This document shows, piece after piece, positions 1 to 5,562 of a stretch of DNA of 6,266 nt. Both the position numbers and the translations under genes were made by a program. The DNA is from Deltaproteobacteria bacterium (lineage in GTDB: Bacteria > Bdellovibrionota > JACOXK01 > 2-02-FULL-40-11): positions 1 to 6,266 of the forward strand of contig JACPST010000192.1 in assembly GCA_016193165.1 (NCBI GenBank), read 5' to 3'. The first letter of the stretch is position 1; every line of letters starts with the position of its first letter. The notes beneath the pieces were generated by a model that searched no databases, was not told the origin of the DNA, and saw only the letters and a program-made list of their open reading frames with translations.

Positions 1-459
1 AAAGGATTTTTGTTCCCGTGGCTTTTTTTAAAAACAATTGAAAAAGTCCATATTAAACGAGAAATGGAGCCCATCATTGGATATACGCCCTCTATTTTTA
101 TCGGCGCTTTACTCTTTGGAGCGTCTTTGTGGATGGCCCAAAGACTTCCCTTGCCCTCTCAAGTCTTTTCCTCGTTAAGCATTGCCGTTTCTCTATTTAC
201 ACTGATGGTCGGCTTTTTTTTAATGGTCAGCCGAAATAAAGCCGTCACGCAAGCCATTGGTTATATCGTCATTGAAAATGGAATTTATATTTTTGGAATG
301 ACCTTTATGCAAGAAGCTCCCATGGTTATTGAGTTGGGAGTTTTACTGGATCTCTTTGTGGGAATTTTTGTTATACAAATTATCCTGCACCACATTCGTC
401 GAGAATTTGACTCTTTGAATGTCAAATATTTATCAAATCTAAAGGATTGGGAACCATGA
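1..459 (+). CDS. HyfE-like membrane subunit of an Ehr / group 4 hydrogenase-like complex (5' partial)
   Basis: The reading frame is open to the left edge, so the first part of the gene is missing; 152 codons are visible, against about 216 residues for E. coli HyfE. The fragment is a hydrophobic inner-membrane protein with about four transmembrane segments, at roughly visible residues 30-48, 57-77, 85-103 and 108-131, followed by a short polar tail. The third segment carries a conserved Glu-Asn-Gly (E92-N93-G94) after Ala-Ile-Gly-Tyr, and the fourth carries Glu-Leu-Gly. Both match the C-terminal half of HyfE, a NuoK-related subunit that forms part of the proton path. The end, Leu-Asn-Val-Lys-Tyr-Leu-Ser-Asn-Leu-Lys, resembles the HyfE tail. 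The TTG at position 10 is not taken as a start because the frame continues upstream and a family member should be longer. Its stop overlaps the next gene by four bases (ATGA), so the two are probably translated together. The assignment rests on remembered family patterns and on context. Confidence 0.85.
   Translation, partial: KGFLFPWLFLKTIEKVHIKREMEPIIGYTPSIFIGALLFGASLWMAQRLPLPSQVFSSLSIAVSLFTLMVGFFLMVSRNKAVTQAIGYIVIENGIYIFGMTFMQEAPMVIELGVLLDLFVGIFVIQIILHHIRREFDSLNVKYLSNLKDWEP
441..459 (+). promoter_or_regulatory. Ribosome binding site and ATGA coupling junction before the HyfF-like gene
   Basis: AAAGGA at 441-446 lies nine bases before the ATG at 456. The ATG shares its last two bases with the TGA stop of the upstream gene. 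This decides the ATG start over the in-frame TTG at 447, which would lie directly against the Shine-Dalgarno sequence. The layout suggests translational re-initiation between the two membrane subunits. Confidence 0.65.
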
Positions 460-1904
460 TTGCCCTTCTCCTCCTCATTCCCTTTTTGTTAGGCCTCGCC
501 ACGTTTTTCATCAAACGTCAATGGGTATCTCAAACAAGTCTTCTGATCACAGCTTTCGCCCATAGTGCGTTAACGCTAGGCAGCTGGCTCTTTCCTTCGC
601 TAAGAACTTTTAACCATTGGCTCTATCTTGATGATATTGGACTCTTATTCCTAAGCATCACAAGCCTCTTATTTCTGTGCTGTGCGATTTATGGCCTTCA
701 GTATTTAAAGCACGAAACCCGAAGTCCCAGAAAAGCGGCCATTACAATTTCATGTCTTCTTTTTTTCTTAGCCACGATGACGCTTGTTATTTTAAGCCAA
801 CATTTAGAACTTCTGTGGGTAGCCATTGAAGCGACAACGCTTGCCAGCGCTCCCTTAATTTATTTTCATCGAAGCCAACACTCTTTAGAAGCCACATGGA
901 AATATTTGATGATTGGATCTGTGGGTATTGCTCTTGCTCTTCTTGGAAATTTCTTTTTTGCGGTTTCTGCCATTCAACCCTCAGGCTCTGAAATGCATCT
1001 TTCATTATTTATAAGTGCTCTCCTTGAAAAAGCTTCCTTCCTTCAAGTCCCTTGGGTACACGCTGCTTTTATTTTTTACGTCGTGGGCTATGGAACCAAG
1101 ATGGGCTTAGCTCCTCTTCACTCCTGGCTCCCAGATGCTCATAGTGAATCCCCTTCTTTTGTCTCAGCTCTACTTTCTGGAAGTCTCTTAAACTGTGCTT
1201 TTTTAGGAATTTTGAGAGCCTACCAAGTCTGTGTGGCCACAGGACAAGCGGCGTTTGCCCAAAACATCTTACTGGGATTTGGAATGCTGTCCCTTGTGTT
1301 TGCAACGATTTTTATCTTGAAACAAAGAGATTATAAACGCATGCTCGCTTATTCGAGTGTAGAACATATGGGGATTCTTTCTTTAAGTGTGGGGCTTGGG
1401 GGCTCTGCTCTTTTTGGAGGAATGCTTCATGCCATCAATCATTCTTGCACGAAAGCCATGCTCTTTTTAATTTCTGGAAATATCCTTCATGTCTATAAAT
1501 CTAAAACTTCTAAAGATGTTTTAGGTGTTCTTCAGGTTTTGCCATTTTCAGGAGCTTTGTGGCTCATCGGATTTTTTGCCATTACAGGATCTCCACCCTT
1601 TGGAACGTTTATCAGTGAATTTATCATTTTAAAATCTGGGTTTGAACAAGGGCATCCCTTTATATCCGTTTTCATGCTTCTCTTTTTGGCGATGATCTTT
1701 ATTGGAATGATCTCCTTATTTTTAAAAATGTCTCATGGAACTCCCCCAGAACCTCTTCAAAAACAAAAAATAGAAGATCCTTTTTGGTCTTTTTTCCCAT
1801 CTATTGTTTTGATTCTCATTGTCATTGCCTTGGGGATCACCCTTCCTTCTTTTATAAATCACCATCTCCATTCCATCGCTACACTCTTGGGAGAAAGTCC
1901 ATGA
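456..1904 (+). CDS. HyfF-like proton-translocating membrane subunit (NuoL/M/N, Mrp-antiporter family)
   Basis: This 482-residue polytopic membrane protein belongs to the antiporter-like family of complex I and group 4 hydrogenases; E. coli HyfF has 526 residues. It should form the proton channel of the complex in the cytoplasmic membrane. The charged residues that carry the proton path are visible: Glu125 in the Trp-Val-Ala-Ile-Glu segment, Lys215 in Gly-Thr-Lys-Met-Gly-Leu-Ala-Pro, His328 and Lys333 in Ile-Asn-His-Ser-Cys-Thr-Lys-Ala, and Glu388 in the helix after Gly-Ser-Pro-Pro-Phe-Gly. The family motif Leu-His-Ser-Trp-Leu-Pro-Asp-Ala-His follows Lys215. A final hydrophobic helix lies at about 448-466; there is no long NuoL-type lateral helix. 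I chose the ATG at 456, which overlaps the previous stop as ATGA and has AAAGGA at 441-446. A TTG at 447 in the same frame would add three residues and is less likely. It overlaps the large-subunit gene in the same way. Confidence 0.92.
   Translation: MIALLLLIPFLLGLATFFIKRQWVSQTSLLITAFAHSALTLGSWLFPSLRTFNHWLYLDDIGLLFLSITSLLFLCCAIYGLQYLKHETRSPRKAAITISCLLFFLATMTLVILSQHLELLWVAIEATTLASAPLIYFHRSQHSLEATWKYLMIGSVGIALALLGNFFFAVSAIQPSGSEMHLSLFISALLEKASFLQVPWVHAAFIFYVVGYGTKMGLAPLHSWLPDAHSESPSFVSALLSGSLLNCAFLGILRAYQVCVATGQAAFAQNILLGFGMLSLVFATIFILKQRDYKRMLAYSSVEHMGILSLSVGLGGSALFGGMLHAINHSCTKAMLFLISGNILHVYKSKTSKDVLGVLQVLPFSGALWLIGFFAITGSPPFGTFISEFIILKSGFEQGHPFISVFMLLFLAMIFIGMISLFLKMSHGTPPEPLQKQKIEDPFWSFFPSIVLILIVIALGITLPSFINHHLHSIATLLGESP
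1889..1904 (+). promoter_or_regulatory. Ribosome binding site and ATGA junction before the large-subunit gene
   Basis: GGGAG at 1889-1893 is seven bases before the ATG at 1901, and this ATG overlaps the TGA of the upstream gene at 1902-1904. This supports 1901 as the true start and translational coupling between the channel subunit and the large subunit. Confidence 0.65.
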
Positions 1905-3331
1905 TTCGAAATCACCAAAGCCTTCCATTAAAAGACACTCCCTCTCATCCTATAGAAGAATGGCGAAAAAAGATCATTGAAAAAACAAAAGAAGGGCTCC
2001 GAATTTCGGCTCTCTTTGCACAAGAAAATAAACTGATGGCCATTTTAGCTCATGATGAGAAGGGAACACTCCTTCCGTTAAGCACGGAGGTACCTACTAA
2101 AAAATATCCCTCTTTGACCCCGGAATGCCCTCAGGCTCATCTTTTTGAACGAGAAATCAAGGAACAACACGATATCCTTCCCGAAGGCCATCCGTGGCTA
2201 AAACCCGTTCGAGCTTTGGGTACAGATTTTTTTCGTATCGCAGGAGAAGAAATTCATGAAGTAGCCGTGGGACCGGTTCATGCAGGAATTATTGAACCTG
2301 GACACTTCAGATTTCAATGCCATGGAGAAGATGTGATTCATTTAGAAATTGCACTAGGCTATCAACACCGTGGGCTCGAACATCAACTCCAACACGGTCC
2401 CACAAAACGAACGCTTTCCTATATGGAAACCGCCGCGGGAGATACGTCTATTGGACATACCCTAGCTTATTGTCATGCTTTAGAAACACTAAGTTCCTGT
2501 GAAGTTTCCGAGCGCGCTCAGATGCTGCGGGCCATTGGGCTAGAACTCGAACGCCTGGCCAATCATACGGGTGACTTGGGCGCACTGGCGGCAGACATTG
2601 GATATCTTCCTACCTCTTCGTATTGTGGACGTCTGCGAGGAGAATTTTTAAATCTCACGGCTGAGATCTGCGGCAGTCGGTTGGGCAGAGGATTGGTTCG
2701 CCCTGGAGGTGTAGGCTTTGATATCGACGAAAAATTAATTTCTTTGATCCTCCAAGAAAAACTAAAAAAAGCTTTTAAAGATGTTACAGATGCCGTTCAG
2801 CTCCTTTGGGATACCCCCTCTGTTCTTTCTCGATTTGAAGAAACAGGTGTCCTTTCTAAAAAAAGTGCCATGGAGCTTGGTATGGTAGGTCTTGTGGCAC
2901 GAAGTAGTGGCCTTCGCCAAGACATTCGCCACACCTTTCCCTTTGGTATATATCACAAAGAAAAACCCTCTTTATCGACATGGAAAAGTGGCGATGTATT
3001 TGCCAGAGCCCATATTCGCTGGCTTGAAATCCAAGCCTCAGTAAAATTTATTTTAAAACTTTTAGAAGCTCTTCCAGCAGGTAAAAAGCGCGAAAAAACT
3101 GGAGCGCTTTTAAAAAATACGTTAACAGTGTCTCTCATTGAAGGATGGAGAGGGGAAATTTGCCATGTGGCCATTACAGATGACAAAGGACTTTTTTCAA
3201 CCTATAAGATCGTCGATCCTTCATTCCATAATTGGGCGGGACTTGCCTTGGCTCTTCGCGGACAACAAATTTCAGATTTTCCTCTCTGTAATAAAAGTTT
3301 TAATCTTTCCTATTGTGGGCACGATCTATGA
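1901..3331 (+). CDS. Ehr-type large subunit (HycE/HyfG-like, fused NuoC-NuoD type) lacking NiFe ligands
   Basis: This 476-residue cytoplasmic subunit resembles HycE/HyfG. Residues 1-105 are a shortened NuoC (30 kDa)-like part ending in the family pattern around Phe-Glu-Arg-Glu-Ile (82-86) and Pro-Glu-Gly-His-Pro (94-98). Residues 120-476 are the NuoD (49 kDa)-like or hydrogenase large-subunit part, opening with Val-Gly-Pro-Val-His-Ala-Gly-Ile-Ile-Glu-Pro-Gly-His-Phe and Gly-Tyr-Gln-His-Arg-Gly. In true hydrogenases the next motif is Glu-Arg-x-Cys-Gly-x-Cys; here it is Glu-Thr-Ala-Ala-Gly-Asp-Thr (176-182), so both cysteines are gone. The C-terminal Asp-Pro-Cys-x-x-Cys is also absent: the protein ends Ser-Phe-Asn-Leu-Ser-Tyr-Cys-Gly-His-Asp-Leu, with no processed tail. 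It should therefore not bind NiFe, as in energy-converting hydrogenase-related complexes. The ATG at 1901 is preferred because it gives an ATGA overlap with the HyfF-like stop and has GGGAG at 1889-1893. The frame extends 39 codons further up, but that part is a shadow inside the upstream gene. Confidence 0.9.
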   Translation: MIRNHQSLPLKDTPSHPIEEWRKKIIEKTKEGLRISALFAQENKLMAILAHDEKGTLLPLSTEVPTKKYPSLTPECPQAHLFEREIKEQHDILPEGHPWLKPVRALGTDFFRIAGEEIHEVAVGPVHAGIIEPGHFRFQCHGEDVIHLEIALGYQHRGLEHQLQHGPTKRTLSYMETAAGDTSIGHTLAYCHALETLSSCEVSERAQMLRAIGLELERLANHTGDLGALAADIGYLPTSSYCGRLRGEFLNLTAEICGSRLGRGLVRPGGVGFDIDEKLISLILQEKLKKAFKDVTDAVQLLWDTPSVLSRFEETGVLSKKSAMELGMVGLVARSSGLRQDIRHTFPFGIYHKEKPSLSTWKSGDVFARAHIRWLEIQASVKFILKLLEALPAGKKREKTGALLKNTLTVSLIEGWRGEICHVAITDDKGLFSTYKIVDPSFHNWAGLALALRGQQISDFPLCNKSFNLSYCGHDL

Positions 3332-3343
3332 GGGCATCCCATG
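3330..3343 (+). promoter_or_regulatory. Ribosome binding site for the fused ferredoxin/NuoB-like gene
   Basis: GAGGG at 3330-3334 lies six bases before the ATG at 3341 and overlaps the TGA stop of the large-subunit gene. An ATG at 3328 opens only a six-codon frame and is not a gene start. This supports the Met-Phe-Lys start. A later in-frame Met34, just before the first cysteine motif, has no comparable site. Confidence 0.6.
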
Positions 3344-4102
3344 TTTAAAACCCTCTGGACACGACTCAAACAAGGACATCATACTTCCCGATTTCCAAAA
3401 GAAGCTCCAAAGTTGTCTCAAAGATTTCGAGGACTTCCTATGATCGATTCTTCCAAATGTCCCCAAGGATGCCAAGACTGTGCTCAAAGTTGTCCCACAG
3501 ATGCCATCACCCTTAAAGATTCTAAAATCAAACTAGATTTAGGACGTTGTTTATTTTGTACCGATTGTGTAGAGGCATGTCCTGAACAATCTATTTCTTA
3601 TTCCCAAGACTATCGCTTGGCCACGACCTCTCGAGTAAATCTCATTTTAGAAGAAGGACGCATATTGAAACTGGCCCAAGCGGCAGATCAAAAAATAAAA
3701 AAAACATTTGGACGATCTTTGAAACTACGCCAAGTCAGTGCGGGAGGATGCAATGGCTGTGAAGTTGAAACCAATGTTTTAAATACGCTTGTGTTTGACT
3801 TAGGAAGATTTGGGATTCAATTTGTGGCCTCTCCCAGACATGCCGATGGGCTTTTAATCACAGGCCCTGTGACAGAAAACATGGAATTGGCGTTGAAAAA
3901 AACATATGATGCAGTGCCTTCTCCAAAAATTGTGATTGCAGTGGGCGCGTGCGCCATCTCAGGTGGGCCATACATCCATCATCCCCAAGTTCACAATGGA
4001 GCAGACTCTACCGTACCTGTCGATCTCTACATCCCAGGTTGCCCCCCTCATCCGTTCACCATCCTTGATGGCCTTTTAAGATTTTTAGATAATCTGAAGT
4101 GA
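3341..4102 (+). CDS. Fused ferredoxin / NuoB-HycG-like small subunit of the Ehr complex
   Basis: This 253-residue protein joins two electron-transfer modules. Residues 35-85 form a two-cluster [4Fe-4S] ferredoxin domain: Cys40, Cys44, Cys47 and Cys51-Pro, then Cys70, Cys73, Cys76 and Cys80-Pro. The second set has the classical C-x2-C-x2-C-x3-C-P spacing; the first has three residues between its first two cysteines. Residues 128-253 are a HycG/NuoB-like small subunit with all four ligands of the proximal (N2-type) cluster: Cys137 and Cys140 in Gly-Gly-Cys-Asn-Gly-Cys-Glu, Cys204 in Val-Gly-Ala-Cys-Ala-Ile-Ser-Gly-Gly, and Cys234 in Pro-Gly-Cys-Pro-Pro. In E. coli hydrogenases 3 and 4 these modules are separate proteins (HycF/HyfH and HycG/HyfI). 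It should pass electrons from an unknown donor to the large subunit at the membrane face. The gene starts nine bases after the large-subunit stop, with GAGGG at 3330-3334. It is the last gene of the operon on this strand. Confidence 0.92.
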   Translation: MFKTLWTRLKQGHHTSRFPKEAPKLSQRFRGLPMIDSSKCPQGCQDCAQSCPTDAITLKDSKIKLDLGRCLFCTDCVEACPEQSISYSQDYRLATTSRVNLILEEGRILKLAQAADQKIKKTFGRSLKLRQVSAGGCNGCEVETNVLNTLVFDLGRFGIQFVASPRHADGLLITGPVTENMELALKKTYDAVPSPKIVIAVGACAISGGPYIHHPQVHNGADSTVPVDLYIPGCPPHPFTILDGLLRFLDNLK

Positions 4103-4105
4103 GAG

Positions 4106-4177
4106 TGCGCCTAGGTGGAGTCGAACCACCATCTTAAGCTTCGGAGGCTTACGCTCTATCCATTGAACTATAGGCGC
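4106..4177 (-). tRNA. tRNA-Arg (anticodon CCG)
   Basis: Read on the minus strand, 72 bases fold as a complete cloverleaf. The acceptor is GCGCCTA pairing with TAGGCGC, the D-stem is GTTC/GAGC with an eight-base loop, the anticodon stem is TAAGC/GCTTA with loop CTCCGAA, the variable region is four bases (AGAT), the T-stem is GGTGG/CCACC with loop TTCGACT, and the discriminator is A. The anticodon CCG reads the arginine codon CGG. CCA is not encoded; the next bases are CTC, so the tail must be added enzymatically. The 3' end lies only three bases from the stop of the Ehr operon on the other strand, so the two units converge with no visible terminator between them. Part of its sequence is repeated, directly and inverted, within the next 106 bases upstream. 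Confidence 0.95.
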
Positions 4178-4179
4178 AT
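4160..4179. repeat. tRNA 5'-end direct repeat, copy 1 (inside the functional tRNA gene)
   Basis: The 20 bases CCATTGAACTATAGGCGCAT cover the acceptor 5' strand and D-arm of the tRNA-Arg gene plus two bases of its leader. An identical copy lies at 4264-4283, an offset of 104 bases. The similarity continues leftwards in interrupted form: CGCTC and TAT occur in both, with extra CC and GG in the second copy. Confidence 0.9.
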
Positions 4180-4190
4180 AAGGTAATTAA

Positions 4191-4217
4191 GCTATATCAT
4201 CAAAAAATAAAGTTCAA
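4191..4217 (-). promoter_or_regulatory. Possible promoter of tRNA-Arg
   Basis: On the minus strand TTGAAC (4212-4217) could be a -35 box and TATAGC (4191-4196) a -10 box, placing the transcript start about six bases before the mature tRNA 5' end. The spacer is 15 bases, shorter than the usual 17, so this is tentative. The -35 box would lie inside the inverted tRNA fragment, meaning the rearranged tRNA sequence supplies part of the promoter of the tRNA gene itself. Confidence 0.3.
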
Positions 4218-4227
4218 TGGATAGAGC
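4211..4227. repeat. Inverted copy of the tRNA-Arg D-arm region
   Basis: The 17 bases AGTTCAATGGATAGAGC on the plus strand are the exact reverse complement of 4153-4169 inside the tRNA gene. They also pair with the interrupted copy at 4253-4273. Flanking bases do not match the tRNA, so this is an isolated D-arm-sized fragment. Confidence 0.88.
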
Positions 4228-4273
4228 ATTTTCTTTCAAAACGGTCACTTTCGCTCCCTATGGCCATTGAACT
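4211..4273. repeat. Imperfect palindrome (stem-loop) built from tRNA-Arg sequence
   Basis: AGTTCAATGG at 4211-4220 pairs over ten bases with CCATTGAACT at 4264-4273. The stem continues after a GG bulge (4262-4263) with ATAG/CTAT, and after a CC bulge with AGC/GCT, giving up to 17 pairs around a loop of about 25 bases (4228-4252). No run of T follows on either strand, so it is not a standard terminator. It would form in a plus-strand transcript entering lysA or in a long minus-strand transcript entering the tRNA. Its role, if any, is unknown. Confidence 0.75.
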
Positions 4274-4283
4274 ATAGGCGCAT
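4264..4283. repeat. tRNA 5'-end direct repeat, copy 2 (tRNA remnant)
   Basis: This copy is identical over 20 bases to the 5' end of the tRNA-Arg gene at 4160-4179. Read leftwards it breaks up (extra GG at 4262-4263, extra CC among 4256-4258), and no anticodon or T-arm follows on the minus strand, so it is not a second working tRNA. It lies 22 bases before the lysA start. It may be a tRNA fragment left by recombination or a template-switch duplication. Confidence 0.88.
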
Positions 4284-4293
4284 GTGTGATAAA
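4267..4293 (+). promoter_or_regulatory. Possible weak promoter of lysA-lysC
   Basis: TTGAAC (4267-4272), inside the second tRNA repeat, and GATAAA (4288-4293) resemble -35 and -10 boxes with a short 15-base spacer. A start about seven bases after the second box would leave only about five bases before the lysA ATG, so the message would be nearly leaderless. That would fit the lack of a Shine-Dalgarno sequence there. The match is weak. Confidence 0.22.
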
Positions 4294-4305
4294 TGATTAC
4301 GTTTT

Positions 4306-5562
4306 ATGCATTATTTCACGTACAAAAACAATAAACTTTTTTGTGAAGATGTTTCTTTAGAAGCCCTCGCTCAAAAAGTAGGAACTCCTACGTATGTTTA
4401 TAGCCAAGCCACTTTAACTCGCCATTTTAAAGCTTATCAAGATGTTTTAAAAAACAGAGGGCATGGCATGCCGAACCATCTTGTCTGTTTTTCTGTCAAA
4501 GCAAACTCAAATTTAGCAATCCTTAAACTTTTGAAAAAACTAGGCGCTGGATTTGATATCGTCTCTCAAGGCGAACTCTATCGCGTTTTAAAAGTCGGTG
4601 GAAATCCCAAGCATATTGTATTTTCCGGAGTAGGAAAAACACAAGAAGAGATGATCTATGCTTTAAAGAAAAATATTTTGTGTTTTAATGTAGAATCCGA
4701 ACAAGAACTGATTCTTTTAAATCAGGTTGCCAAAAAACTTAAGAAAAAAGCACCTGTTTCCATACGCGTGAATCCCGACATCGACCCTAAAACCCATCCT
4801 TATATTTCGACAGGTCTCAAAGAAAATAAATTTGGAATTCCCATTCAAGAGGCCTTAGCTCTGTATCAACATTCATCTGAATTTTCATCGATTCAGTTTA
4901 TTGGAATTGACTGCCACATCGGTTCTCAAATGCTTTCCCTATGCCCTATTTTAGAAAGTGTGCGAGAACTTAAAAAAGTCATCCTAGATTTAAAACAAAA
5001 AGGAATTGATATCCAACATTTGAACATCGGAGGGGGACTGGGAATCCCCTACTCTAAAGAGGTTCCACCCTCTCCTCAAGAATATCTCAAAGATGTTCTT
5101 CAAGAATTAAAAGATCTAAAAATAAAACTCTTGTGTGAACCTGGAAGAACCATTGTGGGAAACGCAGGAATCTTGCTCACTAAAGTTCTTTATACCAAAA
5201 AAACGGCTTCTAAAAATTTTATCATCGTCGATAGCGCTATGAATGATTTGATTCGCCCCACTTTGTATGACGCACACCATGAAGTTTGGCCTGTGCAAAA
5301 AAAGGAAACATCTTCTTGGACAGCCGATGTGGTGGGTCCCATTTGTGAATCCGGAGATTTTTTAGCTAAAGATCGCACTCTTTATGAACCACAGTCTAGC
5401 GATTTACTTGCCGTCATGAGTGCGGGAGCGTATGGGTTTTCGATGTCTTCCAATTACAATTCTCGTCCTAGAGCTGCAGAAGTCTTGGTCAGTGGAAATA
5501 AATTTAAGATTTGTAGAAAAAGAGAAACTCTAAAAGATTTAATTCATGGTGAAAATCTATGA
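4306..5562 (+). CDS. lysA: Diaminopimelate decarboxylase LysA
   Basis: This cytoplasmic PLP enzyme removes CO2 from meso-2,6-diaminopimelate to give L-lysine, the last step of the pathway. The 418 residues match the usual family length of about 415-420. The fold-type III barrel carries the PLP lysine Lys65 in Phe-Ser-Val-Lys-Ala-Asn-Ser-Asn, the His-Ile-Gly-Ser-Gln motif at 204-208, the phosphate-binding Gly-Gly-Gly-Leu-Gly-Ile-Pro-Tyr at 242-249 and Glu-Pro-Gly-Arg at 278-281. The C-terminal domain carries the catalytic Cys-Glu-Ser-Gly-Asp at 347-351, Gly-Ala-Tyr-Gly at 374-377 and Asn-Tyr-Asn-Ser-Arg-Pro-Arg-Ala at 383-390. All key residues are present, so it should be active. The start is supported by the N-terminal pattern Met-His-Tyr-Phe-Thr-Tyr-Lys-Asn and by length, although no Shine-Dalgarno sequence precedes it. 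It overlaps lysC by four bases, so the last and first steps of lysine synthesis are made together. Confidence 0.97.
   Translation: MHYFTYKNNKLFCEDVSLEALAQKVGTPTYVYSQATLTRHFKAYQDVLKNRGHGMPNHLVCFSVKANSNLAILKLLKKLGAGFDIVSQGELYRVLKVGGNPKHIVFSGVGKTQEEMIYALKKNILCFNVESEQELILLNQVAKKLKKKAPVSIRVNPDIDPKTHPYISTGLKENKFGIPIQEALALYQHSSEFSSIQFIGIDCHIGSQMLSLCPILESVRELKKVILDLKQKGIDIQHLNIGGGLGIPYSKEVPPSPQEYLKDVLQELKDLKIKLLCEPGRTIVGNAGILLTKVLYTKKTASKNFIIVDSAMNDLIRPTLYDAHHEVWPVQKKETSSWTADVVGPICESGDFLAKDRTLYEPQSSDLLAVMSAGAYGFSMSSNYNSRPRAAEVLVSGNKFKICRKRETLKDLIHGENL

Noticed and set aside
787..1305. Minus-strand open frames opposite the HyfF-like gene.
   Set aside because: They are short, lack recognisable patterns and lie opposite a well-supported gene; they are chance frames.
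1784..1900. A 39-codon N-terminal extension of the large subunit.
   Set aside because: It lies inside the HyfF-like gene in another frame, has no family similarity, and the ATGA start at 1901 has a good ribosome site.
3138..3443. A separate 101-codon gene overlapping the large-subunit and small-subunit genes.
   Set aside because: It is out of frame with two strongly recognised genes, has no recognisable protein pattern and no ribosome site; it is a shadow.
1901..4102. An active group 4 [NiFe] hydrogenase (Hyf/Hyc type).
   Set aside because: None of the four NiFe-binding cysteines of the large subunit is present and there is no C-terminal processing tail, so an H2-active site cannot be supported.
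4211..4273. A Rho-independent terminator.
   Set aside because: The stem is AT-rich with bulges, the loop is long, and no T-run follows on either strand.
4211..4283. A second, complete tRNA gene on the minus strand.
   Set aside because: Only the acceptor 5' strand and part of the D-arm are present; the rest folds back on the inverted copy, with no anticodon arm or T-arm.
4160..4283. attL/attR sites of an integrated element.
   Set aside because: The repeats are only 104 bases apart with no integrase or cargo, and the 5' rather than the 3' end of the tRNA is copied. An old excised remnant cannot be fully excluded.
4178..4305. A lysine riboswitch or T-box leader before lysA.
   Set aside because: The space is too short, the sequence shows no family motif, and the structure is fully explained by tRNA repeats.
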